Origin: Chytridium lagenaria
Taxonomy: Eukaryota > Chytridiomycota > Chytridiomycetes > Chytridiales > Chytridiaceae
Assembly: GCA_025449115.1 (NCBI GenBank)
Contig: JAHLKC010000065.1
Span: forward strand, 62,001-126,000
DNA: 64,000 nucleotides
Direction of reading: 5' to 3'
Part shown: positions 46,698 through 59,001 of the stretch, piece by piece
Layout: every line of letters starts with the position of its first letter
Numbering within the stretch: position 1 is the stretch's first letter
The notes under the pieces: model-generated
Told to the model about the DNA's origin: nothing
Databases searched by the model: none
What the model saw: only the letters and a program-made list of their open reading frames with translations
Position numbers and translations under genes: made by a program

Positions 46698-49007
46698 TTA
46701 TGCAACCGCCGTCCCAACCCCTCCCAACCCCCACCCCACCAACACCGCCAAAACCACCACCATCACCCACCAAACCCACCACCCCACCACCCCTCCTCCC
46801 TCATCTCCCCACACTTCACCCCCCATCCACATCAACCCCCTCAGCCTCCAACCCCCCCTTCCAAGGCGCATACGGCAAAACCCTCCACACCCCCTTCCCC
46901 TCCTCCTCCACCTCCCCACAAATCCCCCTCAACACTCTCGCCGCCGAAGTCACACACCCCTCCAAAAGCGGTATCCCATGACTAGCATAACTCCCCACAA
47001 ACCAAACTCCATCCACCCCTTGCCACCCCTCCAACTCTCTCACAGCCCAACACTCTCCATCGTCACAACGCATCGCTCAAACCACGCCGCAGATAACATC
47101 GTCTCTGGACGTGGCATAATCACTGGGTTGGTGGTTTGAAACACCAACGTGGTGTCTTGGACTCCAGTGTAATGCGTGCACATGGATACGTCAGACGTGT
47201 CATACCCCATGTCTCTAGTCATGTCATCCCGTGGGATGGATGGATCCAATCTCCCAAAATTCAAACACCTCCAAGACCTCTTATCCATCGGCATCACCTC
47301 CTCATCCGTATGACACACCACAAGCGCGCGTTCATACGGAAACTTTTTCAACGCATTCACCGCCTTCATATGTCCCATCGTGTCTTTGGAGGCATCGAGG
47401 ATCCGTGCGCATTGGTTCGCTTGCGTTGCAAAGATCACGTGATCAAAGGCGTCCGGGTGGGTCGTGGTGGTGAGATGGACAATGAGACGGGAAGTGTGGG
47501 TGGGGTGACGGGAGATGTGGGAGACGGAGGCGTTGAGGTGGATCCGGGTGTGGAGGGGGCGGAGAGGCGGGTGCAGACTTTGTCGATACCGTTGGAGACA
47601 AAGGACATTTTGCCGAATGGCATACAGGTCGCAACGTATTCTACAGCGCAGGAATTAGTGTATGGGTGGGTAAGAGAAGGTGTTTACCTAACACGATAAA
47701 GGCGGGGGAAACCTTTAGGGTCTTGAATGAGCAGGTGCACACACCGCTAAAGAGCGGTAAAAGGTATCCTTGACGAAATACGACCCATACCCGTGTGTCG
47801 CAAAAAACTGATCCAGCGTGACATTGGCCAATGGTCCCTTCCCCATCCTCGCCAACCCAAACTCCCCCCTCGCCATCATTCTCTTTGATTGAACAAGAAG
47901 ACGGAGATAGTCTCGGACGACGGATGCATTCCGCCAAACACGGGAAAAGTAGGATGCGGGAGCGGTGATGAGTTGAGAAAGGGGGAGAAAGTCGGGGAGC
48001 GAAAAGAGGTTGGATATGGGCGGTGGAATAGAGTAGCAGGAGAAGGAGAAAATAGGAGACGGCGCGTGGGATGGTGGAGGGAGTTGAGGGTAAAGTGGAT
48101 GGGGGAAAGACGTGTTGGGAAAGATGGAGGGAGGTTAAAGGATTGAGTTGGAGATTCGCAGACTTGATCGAGGTTGACGTAGCTCATGGAGTTATCTGAT
48201 GCTTCGTACTCTCTAAAATGACGTGTGAGCATTCCGATCAAGGGAAATGGAGGGAGACGGACACAACTCTGAGGGAATTCTCATCTTGGACCCTCAAGTT
48301 CATGATGATATCACTGATAGTTACTCAATGATCGTAATGATAATACATCAAATATGCGAAAATGCGAGAACGGGCGAGTGTAGAGCTACCGCCCATACAG
48401 AGCTGCTGCCGTACGCATAGGAGGGCACACCGCCTCCAGCAATGACAATAAAAGAAAAAAAAGGAATAGAAAAAACCTACATTCCAATAGAATCATAAAT
48501 GGCTGTAAGAATAGGATAGTATTCTGCAATATTCATTCAAATGTCAGCGAAAAAGCGGAATGCAAGCTCGAGGTTCAGGCTGATCAAAAGAAAAAGGAAC
48601 AGCAAGAGCCAGTTGAACCAACAAAAAAAAGAACACAGGGAGGGGGAGTACTTTACCAGGAAAAAAACTCCTCATGGGCACATCCATCCTCGCCTCCACA
48701 TGTTTCGCATTGACCACCGCATCATCTCTGCACAGTCCTTACAAGCACAAGGTACCGGAATGGAAGCCGCATCCATCCCCAAAGATGGTGCTCGTTCAAA
48801 CAAATGAACCTCGAAAGCCTCCATCTCCTCTCCATCGTCTGATGCCTTTTTGATGGTTGTCTTTGAGAGGAGATGAGCTACAGAGAGACCTGCGAGGCCT
48901 GATCCGATGACGGCGATGCGTTTCTTGTGGAAGGGATGGGATGTGAGGGAGGGAGGAGGTGAGGGAGGTGGGGAAGGGAGTAATCCAGTGACTGTAGTGT
49001 CTGCCAT
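46698..49007 (-). CDS. NAD/FAD-binding flavoprotein (COG2907-like amine oxidase fold)
   Basis: Starts MADTTVTGLLPSPPPSPPPS, then the dinucleotide-binding motif RIAVIGSGLAGLSVAHLLSK and VHLFERAPSLGMDAASI. Further landmarks: DVPMRSFFPG, NVTLDQFFATHGYGSYFVKD, SGVCTCSFKTLK, AFDHVIFATQANQCARILDA, ALVVCHTDEEVMPMDKRSWR, and near the end VWFVGSYASHGIPLLEGCVT. These follow the order seen in COG2907 proteins, which often sit beside cyclopropane-fatty-acid synthases in bacteria. Introns lie near 48250-48655 and 47646-47692. Frame breaks are probable missing bases, at ggggg 47555-47559 and ccc 47046-47048. A possible C-terminal membrane anchor (WWVMVVVLAVLVGWGLGG) lies in another frame after a G run near 46828. 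The substrate is unknown. Confidence 0.78.
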
Positions 49008-49690
49008 GATGTACTCTGTGTAGGTATGTATTGATAATAATAAATGAATGACTAATATTAGATAGTGATAATGTAAATATATAGAGAGCAGATGAATGAA
49101 TGGATAGTTGACATAACATTAACAGGCATGCATTATTCTTCAACCTATATACAGTCACATACATACAATATATTTATATTTTATTATTTTTATTATGTAT
49201 TTAAAATATGATGCTCATGCACCCACCACCAACCAGTCACCACCCAGAAAGAAAGAATAAAAACGATCGCTGTTCATCATCATATATTATTATATTTACC
49301 CAAATGCGGATAAATCTCATTCAACCGTCCATTCTTATTGACAGCCATTTGTGTGTGTGACAATGGATCGACGTCTTGGTTTTTATATTTATTTATAATT
49401 AAATAATTTATTAGAGTATTAAAAGTGATGATGAACAACAAGAAGAAGAAGACGCAATAACTTATCATAGAACAAAGACAAGAGAACGATAAACTCATGG
49501 ACATAAACAAGAGGGTTTGTGGTGCGCGATATTGGGTGTAAACAAAATATCGAGGAGGTATGTAGTAGAGAAAATAAAAGCGTGCTTTGTTGGCACGGGT
49601 GAAAGGAAAAAAATAACTTGATGCCAAAGCTTGACGTGAAAAGCCATAAAGGCTTTAATCAACAAAGAAAATCCTCATAGATCCTGAATT
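49008..49690. other. AT-rich intergenic region
   Basis: Between the flavoprotein start and the basic-protein gene. A minus-strand frame at 49280-49627 is hydrophobic and Phe/Tyr-rich and is judged compositional. No gene supported. Confidence 0.55.
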
Positions 49691-50633
49691 TCATCGCTTC
49701 CTCCCCACCATGATCCAGCCCTCAGCATCCTGAACGTTGGTCTCTTTCCCGCCGTTCTTGCACACAAAGATTGCGTGGCTGCAGGAAGGGGGGTAGGGGC
49801 AGGTGCAGGGGTGCGAATCCCAACCACAACGTGACTGTACATGCGCAAGCCGGTAGATGCCGTGGCGACATTTCTGGTGACCGCAGCAAAGGTAAGTGGG
49901 ACGAACTTCATTTCTTGTTGGTGATGGACTTGAGCGGCGCGGGTGGTGCCTCGGGTCGTGAAATGGGGAGAGTGGGTGGAGCATTGAGCTTCACGGCCTT
50001 CTGCAAAGCAGTGGTGGAGGTCTTTGGAGCACCATGATGGATAAAAGGAAAGCATAGAGGTTAGATCATATTAATAGATCAAAGGCATCCATAAAGTCAA
50101 TACAAAGATCCAATACCTTTTGCTGCTGCGTGCCGGCACCATTCTGTTTAAGACCTGTCTTTCCATTCTTAGAGCCCAAAATTTCGGCAAAGGTGCGTTG
50201 AGAATCCACCTGGTTGAAAACCTCGGAGACTTCCGCCGTGTTTTGGGTTCTTGCCAACGTTCAACTTTTTGGGGAAGAGGGGGTCTTTCGAGCTCATTTT
50301 CTCAGCAGCGACCGAGATTGTCGGGGTTTTCACGAAAGGCGTAGCATCGCTGTTGTTGGCCTTGCTCAAAGATCTGATGAACGGTCCAGGAAGAGGCCGC
50401 TGGCCTCTCAAACCTCTTCACAACTTGCACTTGCATCTGGGGTAGGTACAGCAACCTTCTGTCGAGTCTCCAGCTGCGCCTTCTTGTCCTTCTTGTTTTG
50501 CTTCTTGGTTTTTTGGGAAGGAGCAGACTGGGATGTTGTTAGAACGAGTAGCCCCTGCTGATCTTTTTACCTTCTGTGGAGGCTCCGATGATGCGGTCTT
50601 CTTGGTGCTGGTCTTGGCCTTGTTGTTGCGCAT
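49691..50633 (-). CDS. Basic Lys-rich protein, possible Cys/His-rich C-terminus
   Basis: Not recognised. Starts MRNNKAKTSTKKTASSEPPQ. A 43-47 base intron has a branch-like ttctaac (GTAAAAAG...ATCCCAG), then SAPSQKTKKQNKKDKKAQLE. Later pieces, after frame changes near 50405 and 50255, encode ATPFVKTPTISVAAEKMSSK, VSEVFNQVDSQRTFAEILGS and KNGAGTQQQK. An intron at about 50116-50021 joins this to TSTTALQKAVKLNAPPTLPI and a stop at 49908. Shifting by one base in the AAA there instead gives RPTYLCCGHQKCRHGIYRLA, more Cys/His residues and an end EGWIMVGRKR at 49691. I favour the longer form weakly, because a chance frame would rarely have such Cys/His spacing. Confidence 0.5.
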
Positions 50634-52081
50634 GGTGTTGTGTTAAGATGAGGTAGAGGAGTTGAGGATGAAGGTAGGGGAGTTGAGGATAAAGAATAGG
50701 GAAAGATGAAAGGGATGATGAAACTGGAGATGGGAGTGGGATGGGATGGACCATGAGAGCCATTGTTCATGTGGCATTCAGGATTTACACGGTCGTCTCG
50801 TCTTAAATTGACTTGAATCGGACGTCAATCCCCTTTGTTTAAAGTGACGGGACGATCCATGGTGGGGGCAGGAGATGCGAGTGAGAAGAGTCATTTTCAA
50901 CAATGGATGAAAGATAGGTGGGGTTTGTAGGATGAATAAGACGCGAGGTTTCGAATATATGACAAAAACATACAGGACGTGGGTATTCCGCGGTTTATGG
51001 ATGACGCGATCTCGGGATAACCATTTGCATTGCAGTATTTTCGGAATACGCAATTGAATAAGATACATTACTGTCGCGCGGGTTGAATAAAAAGCAGCAA
51101 CATAAAAATGAAAGACGCGTTTGTATGTATATGTGACTATCAAAATTGTATGAGAAGAAGAATACGACGATCGAAGTTCAAAACTCCCTGGCAATAATTA
51201 CATGGATAATGACTTTCAATTATCAACCTGGATTTGGCATGTTTCACCTTATTCTTACTGTCTTTTGGAAAAACAACGGGCACACCTTTCTATTACTAGC
51301 TTCCACAATAATTTGATAGGAAAAAAATGACGGGCCATCTGACTGCAGAAAGAGGAGACGCAAGAAAGAAGGTCGAAAATAATACTTACAGAGACGATGG
51401 AGATATATATGAGACGCGTTGTAAATGAGATTTGGGATATAAGGCCTTTTAGAAAATATGAGGAATCATCATGATGGACTTGAGCAGAGTAAATCATTTA
51501 CTGTTTTAAATGATAAGATATTGTTTCAGCAAAAAGGTGAATAAATCTAACAATAAAAACAAGTTTGTATGTAGAATAAGTAAATATGCAAATTTGAATC
51601 AGGAAAAGACAAAGGGTGCGGTAATTGTGCGTGCGAATGATGACGTTGGAGTGCAAAAATTCATACTTCCCCACCTAAACTTCTAAAAGAAATCATATAT
51701 GATGGGAAAATAAAACCCCATTTACTACTACTCACGACAATCTCAAAGGGGAAACTGTTGTATGGACGTAATAAACAGGTAATAAAACAGTGGTAAAGTA
51801 AAAGCATAGTTTATGTAAGTATCAGCTAATATATGAGGAAAAAAAACCAGCGGGAGAAAGAAAGAACGATTCAAGGCAATGCCCAACATGGCTAACGTGC
51901 AGTTTTGCAGCAAACTCGATTAAAAAAGGTATGGGAAAAAGCATGATGCCTTTTTAACTGAAAAGGAGAGAAACGCCACACGGCGCAACTGGGAAAGAAA
52001 AGAATGAAAGATGAAAATGACGCGTTGAGTAAACTCGATTAGCTAGCGGGAGAATCTGGTTCTGGCGTCGGCTCCTGAGTT
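50634..52081. other. Intergenic region
   Basis: Upstream of the basic-protein gene and downstream of the amidotransferase gene. It includes a repeated purine phrase (ttgaggatgaaggtagggga / ttgaggataaagaatagg near 50660-50700). No supported gene. Confidence 0.6.
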
Positions 52082-53422
52082 TCAAACGTCCATCTTAGGG
52101 TCACCGCTCCTTTCTTCACCTCGCAATGTACGAGGAGGTGTCAAATAAGCTTTTAAGTTGTTGAGTTAGTGTAAGAAGAGAGGAAAACTCGTTGTGAAAG
52201 AACATGAAGAAAAGAATGAGAATTCTAACCTTGTGAGATCCTTGAGGGTCCTTCAGTCGGCACATTCTCAGGCAATCCAGTGTCTTCTTCAACGAGAGGA
52301 AGTTCGCCTGCTGTACTCAAATTGTTAGAGCTATGTTGCAAAGCGATGTAAACACAAAAGAAAACATACCTTCGTGGTTTTGGAGACTAAATATATATAC
52401 GAGGAAAGAAGAAATCAGATACCCGCGTTTTGGCAGCAAACAAAAAAAAAAAAAAACAACACCCACATCATTGTTGTAAGGTCCCGACGACGCCTATACG
52501 ATTCCCCAGCTTTTACCATGTAATTCATTATAAGGTAACTGACCGTGCTTGGACTTTCGTAAGCCTCCGGGTGCCACTGTACACCCATCATTGGAGCACC
52601 CCAGCGGCTCTCAATCGCCTCGATAACATCTGCTATGGGCTTATCTTTACAACGCCCATTCTTAAACCCAGGCAAACTTCTTGCAGATTCGGTAAAGTAC
52701 TTTCCATTCGTATTTTCAGGGGTGGTGATGTATTCGCCTATCCCTGTGCTGGTCACTAAAGTTGGCCGGTATAACTGTGCGGAATGAACCGAATTGACAT
52801 GAAGAAACTCGAGTTTCTCTTCTTCTGAAAAGTCTTGGCCGTGGTTCCATTTTGTGTAGATGTCGTGAAGAACGGTATCCTGCTTGAGGGCAACACCATG
52901 AAGAGCCGTGTTGTAGTGTATTCTTCCCTCCAAACTCAGAGACAACATTCTGCCAGCACTGTGCGTTGTAAGATTGGCAACCACCCAATTGTCTGCAGCA
53001 CCAAGGGAAAGCATCCGTCCGCATACCGCCAAAAGAGGTCTTCCAAGAGTTTTCACAGCGCTAAAAACTGTAGAGACCTCAGCATCAACAGCTGTTCTCT
53101 CTCTCTCCCATTGGTGAGCACCAGGAAGAAACAAAAGCTCCCCATCCTTGTCGGCAAGCAAGTCAAAAACGTTCCTGCAAATGACATTGCTATTTGAATT
53201 CCCTTCGGTTGAAAGAGCGATATAGGGCGGGAGCGTAAAAGCGAACGTGTATTGTGCATGGAGTAATCCTTGAACTTGAGCATAGAAAGCCTCAGGATTT
53301 ATGTCAGGATTCAAGAAGACTGCTCGAGTAAGGCGACCTGTAGTCCTGCGAATGACATAATGGTCAAACAGGAAGCCTTTGCCGTTGCCATCCTCGCGAA
53401 CGATAATGTCGATGTAAGCCAT
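52082..53422 (-). CDS. Class I glutamine amidotransferase-like hydrolase (peptidase C26 type)
   Basis: Resembles gamma-glutamyl hydrolase / gamma-glutamyl-GABA hydrolase type proteins. ATG at 53422 (MAYIDIIVREDGNGKGFLFD). Landmarks: LLFLPGAHQWERERTAVDAE (oxyanion-side glycine loop, with GA instead of the usual GG), LLAVCGRMLSLGA (nucleophile Cys), LHVNSVHSAQL, and MMGVQWHPEAYES (catalytic His and Glu). The core of about 325 codons is one uninterrupted exon, unlike most genes here. Small 3' exons follow: an exon ELPLVEEDTGLPENVPTEGP (about 52310-52232), then probably GEERSGDPKMDV with the stop at 52082. A different acceptor would instead give VKKGAVTLRWTFETQEPTPE. The substrate cannot be read from sequence. 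No signal peptide, so probably cytosolic. Confidence 0.78.
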
Positions 53423-54392
53423 TTTTTGTGCAGTTCAGTGAAGGGGAATGGGGAAGGAGACTAGAAGGAAAAAAAGGGAGATGAGGGAGATGGATGCTTT
53501 CAAAGCATCCTTTTTATATGCTTTTGCGCACGTCACATCGACACTTGATGTCCATCAACTTCCCTTCATTTGCTTTACAGACTACCATGTCAACTCCCTA
53601 ATAATTGTCAGCTTGACTTTCTACCTTTTCGACTTTCTACCATCACTTGTTTACATATATAGAGGAGATAAAGGGAACTATTTGATTTAGAGCGAAGAAA
53701 ATAGGACAACAAAAAGAAGGCGGAGAACGCGGAAGCAGATAGAAACAACTTTAGAAATCACGGGCTTGGATTATAATGAAAAGACCACTTGATTGTGAAA
53801 AAAAATTAAAAAATCACTTCGGGGTTCTCATAACAAAGGCCATGTAAAAAAATAACAAACGTTGGTGGCCTGTTTTGCATAGAGAGTTAGACTTTGTTTA
53901 CATCGCTTCCTCCCCGATATAGTCCATGCCTCAAGATCACTCGTCTTCACCTCCTCCTTCAAGCTCTCGTGAACTAGACCTAGAGCAGTTGTCGCAGGAG
54001 ATAACCGCGAGAACGGTAATTCCATCAGCGACCTGATTGTAGCTGTGCAGTGGATGGCAGCGCGGCACCATTGCCGACTGAGGTCAAGGCTAATAAAACG
54101 CACTTGTGTTTTTACATGAAATGACACAGTAAAAAAGAGGGATAGATGCTGCAAGGTATAAAGTAAGATGGATTTCATTGAAAAGAATGAGCGTTTTAGT
54201 CTGAAAGCCTTATAACTAGGAATTTTTGAACAAAGACTAATATCGCAATCAAAATAGAGTAACAGACTATAAACAATTTTAATAAAGCATGACATGTTGT
54301 GCATACATGGACATAAAAATACATGAAAAAAAACCAGCCAGTTTTTTCAACCCGTTATGATGGTAAAGTGGATGAAGAAGTCGACATAAGGT
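53423..54392. other. Intergenic region with a possible gene relic
   Basis: Mostly AT-rich. A minus-strand stretch at 53880-54090 encodes SLKEEVKTSDLEAWTISGRK and ends near gggaggaagcgatg. This resembles the end of the basic-protein gene (EGWIMVGRKR; ggggaggaagcgatga at 49690). It may be a relic or last exon of a related gene. Confidence 0.4.
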
Positions 54393-57300
54393 TCACCAAC
54401 CAATCCTCACCTCCTTGGAGACGCCAACCCCTCCACCCGCGATTCCATTCACTGCACTTTCTTCCCCCACCTCATTTCCCATCAACCCCACCATGAAACT
54501 ATTCTCCCTACCATCCCCACTTCCAATCGGTGTCCCATCCCCTTCCTTCCCCACAAGCTCCTTCATCAAAATCTCCCTAAACTGTCTCGCAATCGCCTCG
54601 GCCACATCCGTCGTCAACACTCCACCAGTCCCCGCTCCCTTCACAGCCGCCGCCGCAATCTTCGCCATGCCCCCCGAGTCCCCTCCTCTCATCATACTCC
54701 TCATCTGCGTAATAGCACCCGCAGCCGCCCTAGCAGTTTCAATATCCTTATTTCCACCGAGCATGGACATCACCATCTTAAAGCTGTTGCTCAGGCGCGC
54801 AAGCAGATGTTGACGTGGATGGGAGCGACGATGACGCGAGAATGCCGGTGACGGCGATGTATGTGTAGACATGGGTTTCGCCAATAAATCCACAAACCCT
54901 CCCTCCGCACCTAGAAACGACGCAGGTGAGCTTATGGCTGACCTGGACCGTAACCCATTCCGTTCATTTTCATTCATATCCCCAATGACCGTAGCACATG
55001 CCAACGCCGCGTCCTTCACAAGCGGATCTACATGCTCCAATCCGCCAAATACATTCCCAAGACCATTCGTCTGCCCGCCACTTAAAGCAGAAACATCATC
55101 TCCCGCGTCTTTCGCCTTCGCATTAGCTTCAGCAATGATTCGTTGCATGAGCTTCACCGTTGACGCTGGATCCGAAGACGGGGGTGTGGGGGATCGTGTA
55201 TCCACCGGTTGCGTTGCCGGCGTTGTAGGTCTAAACGTAAACGCCGTAGTAGTGGGGTCTTCTAGGAATCCATTCCCCCCAAACAAAAAGCCAGCCGGTG
55301 ACCCGTCTTTATTTGACGACGACGTTGAGGACACTCCATCTGATGCAAGTCCCCTTTGAAAAGAAAATGATGACGATAGCGTTGTCGAAACAGGTGATCC
55401 GTTCATGCCCATCCCAGTCAACGTTCCCGAAAACGGGTTACTTGCACCAAGATCCCCTAATCCCTGAATATCATCCAGCATATCATCGTCTCCTGTCGAC
55501 ATGCCAAGAAACATGTTTGAACCAAGAGAAAATGGTGATGGCCCATTCCCATTTATGGTAAACATCGACATAGGGTCCATAGAGCCTTGTGGTGGATTCA
55601 TTTCTATTGATCCCATGCCAGAGAACAAAGACCCTGCCGTCCCGACCGACGGAGAAGTCTCCATCACACTAATCTTCGAAGCCATATTCCCAGTCGACAC
55701 TGTCCCTGTTGTTGTCATCCATTCGTTCAAACAATTGTCTCCAAAAAATCCTTCCACGTCTACGCCCTCCCCACCTTCCTTGACACTCTCCACAACTACC
55801 TCCAACCCCGGCACATTCTCCACAAGCGCCAAAAGGCTTCTAAATAAAAACATCGACACCTTCCATACCCCTGCAATGCTTCGTATCGCCTCCAAATTCA
55901 CTTTCAACCACCCAGAGCATTTCCGGCAATAGTCAGCGTCTGGGCGGTTTCCGGTTGGACGCGCCTGGGAAGCGAGAAGGATGAGGACGAGGGAGGATTC
56001 GAAAAGGGTAAAGGAGAGGAATGGGGGAAAGGTATTTAAGTTCCATTCCAGAATTCACGGCGGCTTCCAATGCGGGTGGCGATAGCTTCAGCCGACGCTT
56101 TGGCAACTTCCCATGATCGACGGAGGCGACGGCGTTCTTCCGCTCCCATCATTGCGGCTGAAGCAGCGTCTAGTTGGACTTCGACCATAACGCGGGGTCG
56201 ATACATCATGCAATGTGATGCATGGTACAAAGACATAAGGAAGATGCTAGTCCACCCATCCGGAGAATCCGAAAGCGGGCAACCCGAACCCAGCAGCAAC
56301 GCAAGGAACCTCTTTTGATGGAGGAACATAAGTCGTTTTCGTCTTGACAGGACCATCTATCATCCCTTCAAAAGCCTGTTTTAGTTTCATAGGAAGGGTG
56401 ACGTAGAAGTCATCTAGTTCAGCTTGGAGTTTAATAAGTTGGTCGTGTGCTTCGGGAAGAAGGCAGTTTCGGTCAGGGTATGAGCGGATTAAGTCCGCCG
56501 TTTTGCCGAAAAGGTCGACGAGGCGAGCAAGGTAGTAGAGATTTCCTTCGGCGTTTGCGGGAGTTGGGGATTTGTAGTACTGTTCTGCTAAAGCAACATC
56601 TTCAAGTTCCCATATATGTTCGGGACGGGGATTACGGACAGTGTAGCATTCACGGAGGTGAGGGCATCGATTGGTGAGGACGGCGACCACTGGTTTAATA
56701 AAAGTAAGTATTTATGTGAGGCAATTGTAAGACTTACTCCTATCGGTGATGTAAGCGGACCACCAGCATCTTCTTCGAGTTTCCTTTTCGATCCATGAAA
56801 GACTTGTGGAATCTTCGGGTGCCAAATCATCGGGATCCAAATCCAGCTTTAAAAAGAGTGACTAAAGCCATTTTTTAGCATTTCCTATTTAACCACACAA
56901 AAAAAGCCAACCAACCATTCTCGTCGCCATTCCAAGCAGCATCCAAGCAGCAGACATTTTCCCTCGTGCTGTAAAGCAAGAAACATATTAAGATTTTGGC
57001 CGAAATTCAGACGAAGTTGTGAAGAAAATCACGGTTTTCACCTGCAGAACAACAAGCTATAATACTCAGCGCTTGAATAGTTTCTAAACAAGGGAATTCG
57101 GTGCAACAGGTGGCGACAAGACTTCTTGCTTTATAGTAATACCAAGCGAAATCTGGGGCGAATTCGGAGCACCGCTCAAATATGAGCCCATCGTACAAAC
57201 AGCATATCTGTAAACATAATTTAAAAGGGGAAAATAAAAGCGTTGAGTTACCTTAACAGAGGTAATTGTCTCTCATACGTAGCCTCATACGTCTTCTTAT

Positions 57301-58554
57301 GAATCAAACCAAGTGGTAAAGCATGGGCCCCTTGAAAAAAGACTTCCATGTATCGTCTCTCGTCATCTTGTCCCAATCCTTCTAATTCCTTCTTTGACCA
57401 CACATGACGATACTGTTTCCGTTGTGACAAAAACAAAGCCGATGAAATCGAGCTCGATGAGCCCGAAGATCGAGTCTTCGATCCCGCCGCATTACCCTTC
57501 CGCCCTTCGGAAGATCGAGAGGCTGAAGACGTATAAGAGGGTCGACTTGGACTAATCAAACTTGTTTTTCCAGGAGATGCCAATGGATCGGAGCTCGACG
57601 AATAATCTCCATCGCCAGACCGACGGATTCGTTTACGTGACTCATTATCAGAATCACCATCCTCTGATAAGTTCGAATCGGTATCCCCATATTCATCATC
57701 ATCATCCTGATCGCAAATGTACGATCTCATGTTCACGTCAGACGGAGGGTTCGGTCCCAACCCATTATCAAAGATCTCCGAAAGAACGTCCGTTAATGCT
57801 TGGGAGAGTTTTAAACCGTTCCTCTGATTTCGGGTCGTCATCGTATGCAGGTAAGTTTTTTGGAGGCGCTGGGGCAGCTGGTGGTATTCCGTACATAGAT
57901 GACGAAACTTGAGCCCGTAGTCTCTGCGATTGAGTATCGAGCGTAACAGCCTGAGCTGCCATCTGTGAGTTTGATTCCTTGAGCGCCTTCTCCAAAGCTT
58001 GAACTCGTTGCTCTAGTGCTTTGACTTCCTCAATGTTATACGTTTGCCGCTGGCACTCTTGAGCATCACCTCCCCCTCTGGTCCCATCTGCCACCCCTCA
58101 ATAGACATAGGGTTACCGGCAACCATCTCTCTGATTGTGTCAAGGCTTGCGGGTGGGTCGTGTGAGTTGTCCTTTTGCTTTCCGAGGTAGATGCATTGCA
58201 TGCCCGGTCGTTTGCCACATTTTCCGCAAATCGGACGTGTGCCGTCGCATTTAAGCTTTCGTACTCTACATGGTTCGCAAGATCTGACGAAGAAGTTGAT
58301 TTAAAAACAAGAACATAGCATTGATCAAGAGTGTTTAATGCAACAAAGAAGAAGGGTAGGAGCTTTGTGATCTGACTCAAAAATACAAACAAGACAAGCA
58401 ATCAGTCGATAACATACCTTCTTCTTGATGCATGGTTTGGCGCAGGTGGTTTTGTCATGAGTATGACAGGTGTTGGCTTCTCCGTATGCTGTTGTGCTGC
58501 AGCAGGTCCTTCCCTTCCGGGCGAACCCTCTATCGGCATGCCCAACCCTGTCAT
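54393..58554 (-). CDS. Zn2Cys6 transcription factor with fungal middle-homology domain
   Basis: Nuclear DNA-binding regulator. Exon 1 begins MTGLGMPIEGSPGREGPAAA. An intron at about 58417-58283 joins SRR to the zinc cluster SCEPCRVRKLKCDGTRPICG then KCGKRPGMQC, a C-x2-C-x6-C-x6-C-x2-C-x7-C pattern. A coiled-coil linker follows (NIEEVKALEQRVQALEKALK). The middle-homology domain shows FAWYYYKARSLVATCC, KMSAAWMLLGMATRM, TRRRCWWSAYITDR and NTFPPFLSFTLFESSLVLIL. The last exon (54393-55907) is Gly/Ser/Met-rich, a likely activation region. Frame changes lie near 58060, 57820, 56290 and 56050. At roughly 1,200 codons it is large for the class. The target genes are unknown. Confidence 0.88.
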
Positions 58555-59001
58555 GTGGGTTCTAATCTAGCCTTTTTGAAATGATTGCTGCTCGTAAGCG
58601 TGTGTGAGAGAAAATGATGCGTTGAACGCAGGTATCCTGCGTACAGGTACGAGTGGTGTGAATCAATGATGTCCGTTCGTTCCTTTGTTCGTTCGTTCGT
58701 GGCTTTTGTTGGGAAACGATGATGCCTTTAGCTTTTGACTGCTGAATAATCAATTGCGGGATCTGTGTTCCCAGAGACATTTTTAAAAGCGCCACGCGCA
58801 ACTGTAGCAACACATCACCAGAATATTTATTCCCTCAGGAATAGCACTTAAACAAACAGAGGAAAGAAAGGAAGGGGATTTATTTATCAAGGAAAGTTAA
58901 AAGGAGCACCAGATTTATTATATTTAGTTTAATAAAAGAAAAATAAAGAATGAGGCGACGGCCACGAATCACCAAAGAAACGATGAGGCAAATCTAACCA
59001 A
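58555..59001. other. Intergenic region
   Basis: Between the transcription-factor start and the end of the second ABCC gene. It holds a TTCG-type microsatellite (gttcgttcgttcgt, 58688-58701). No gene seen. Confidence 0.65.

Noticed and set aside
49280..49627. A hydrophobic 115-codon minus-strand frame
   Set aside because: AT-driven composition, no domain and no clear splice partner.
43069..58554. Programmed frameshifting as an explanation for the many frame changes
   Set aside because: The changes lie in varied homopolymers and contexts with no shared slippery signal, and the two repeat arms differ in where they occur.
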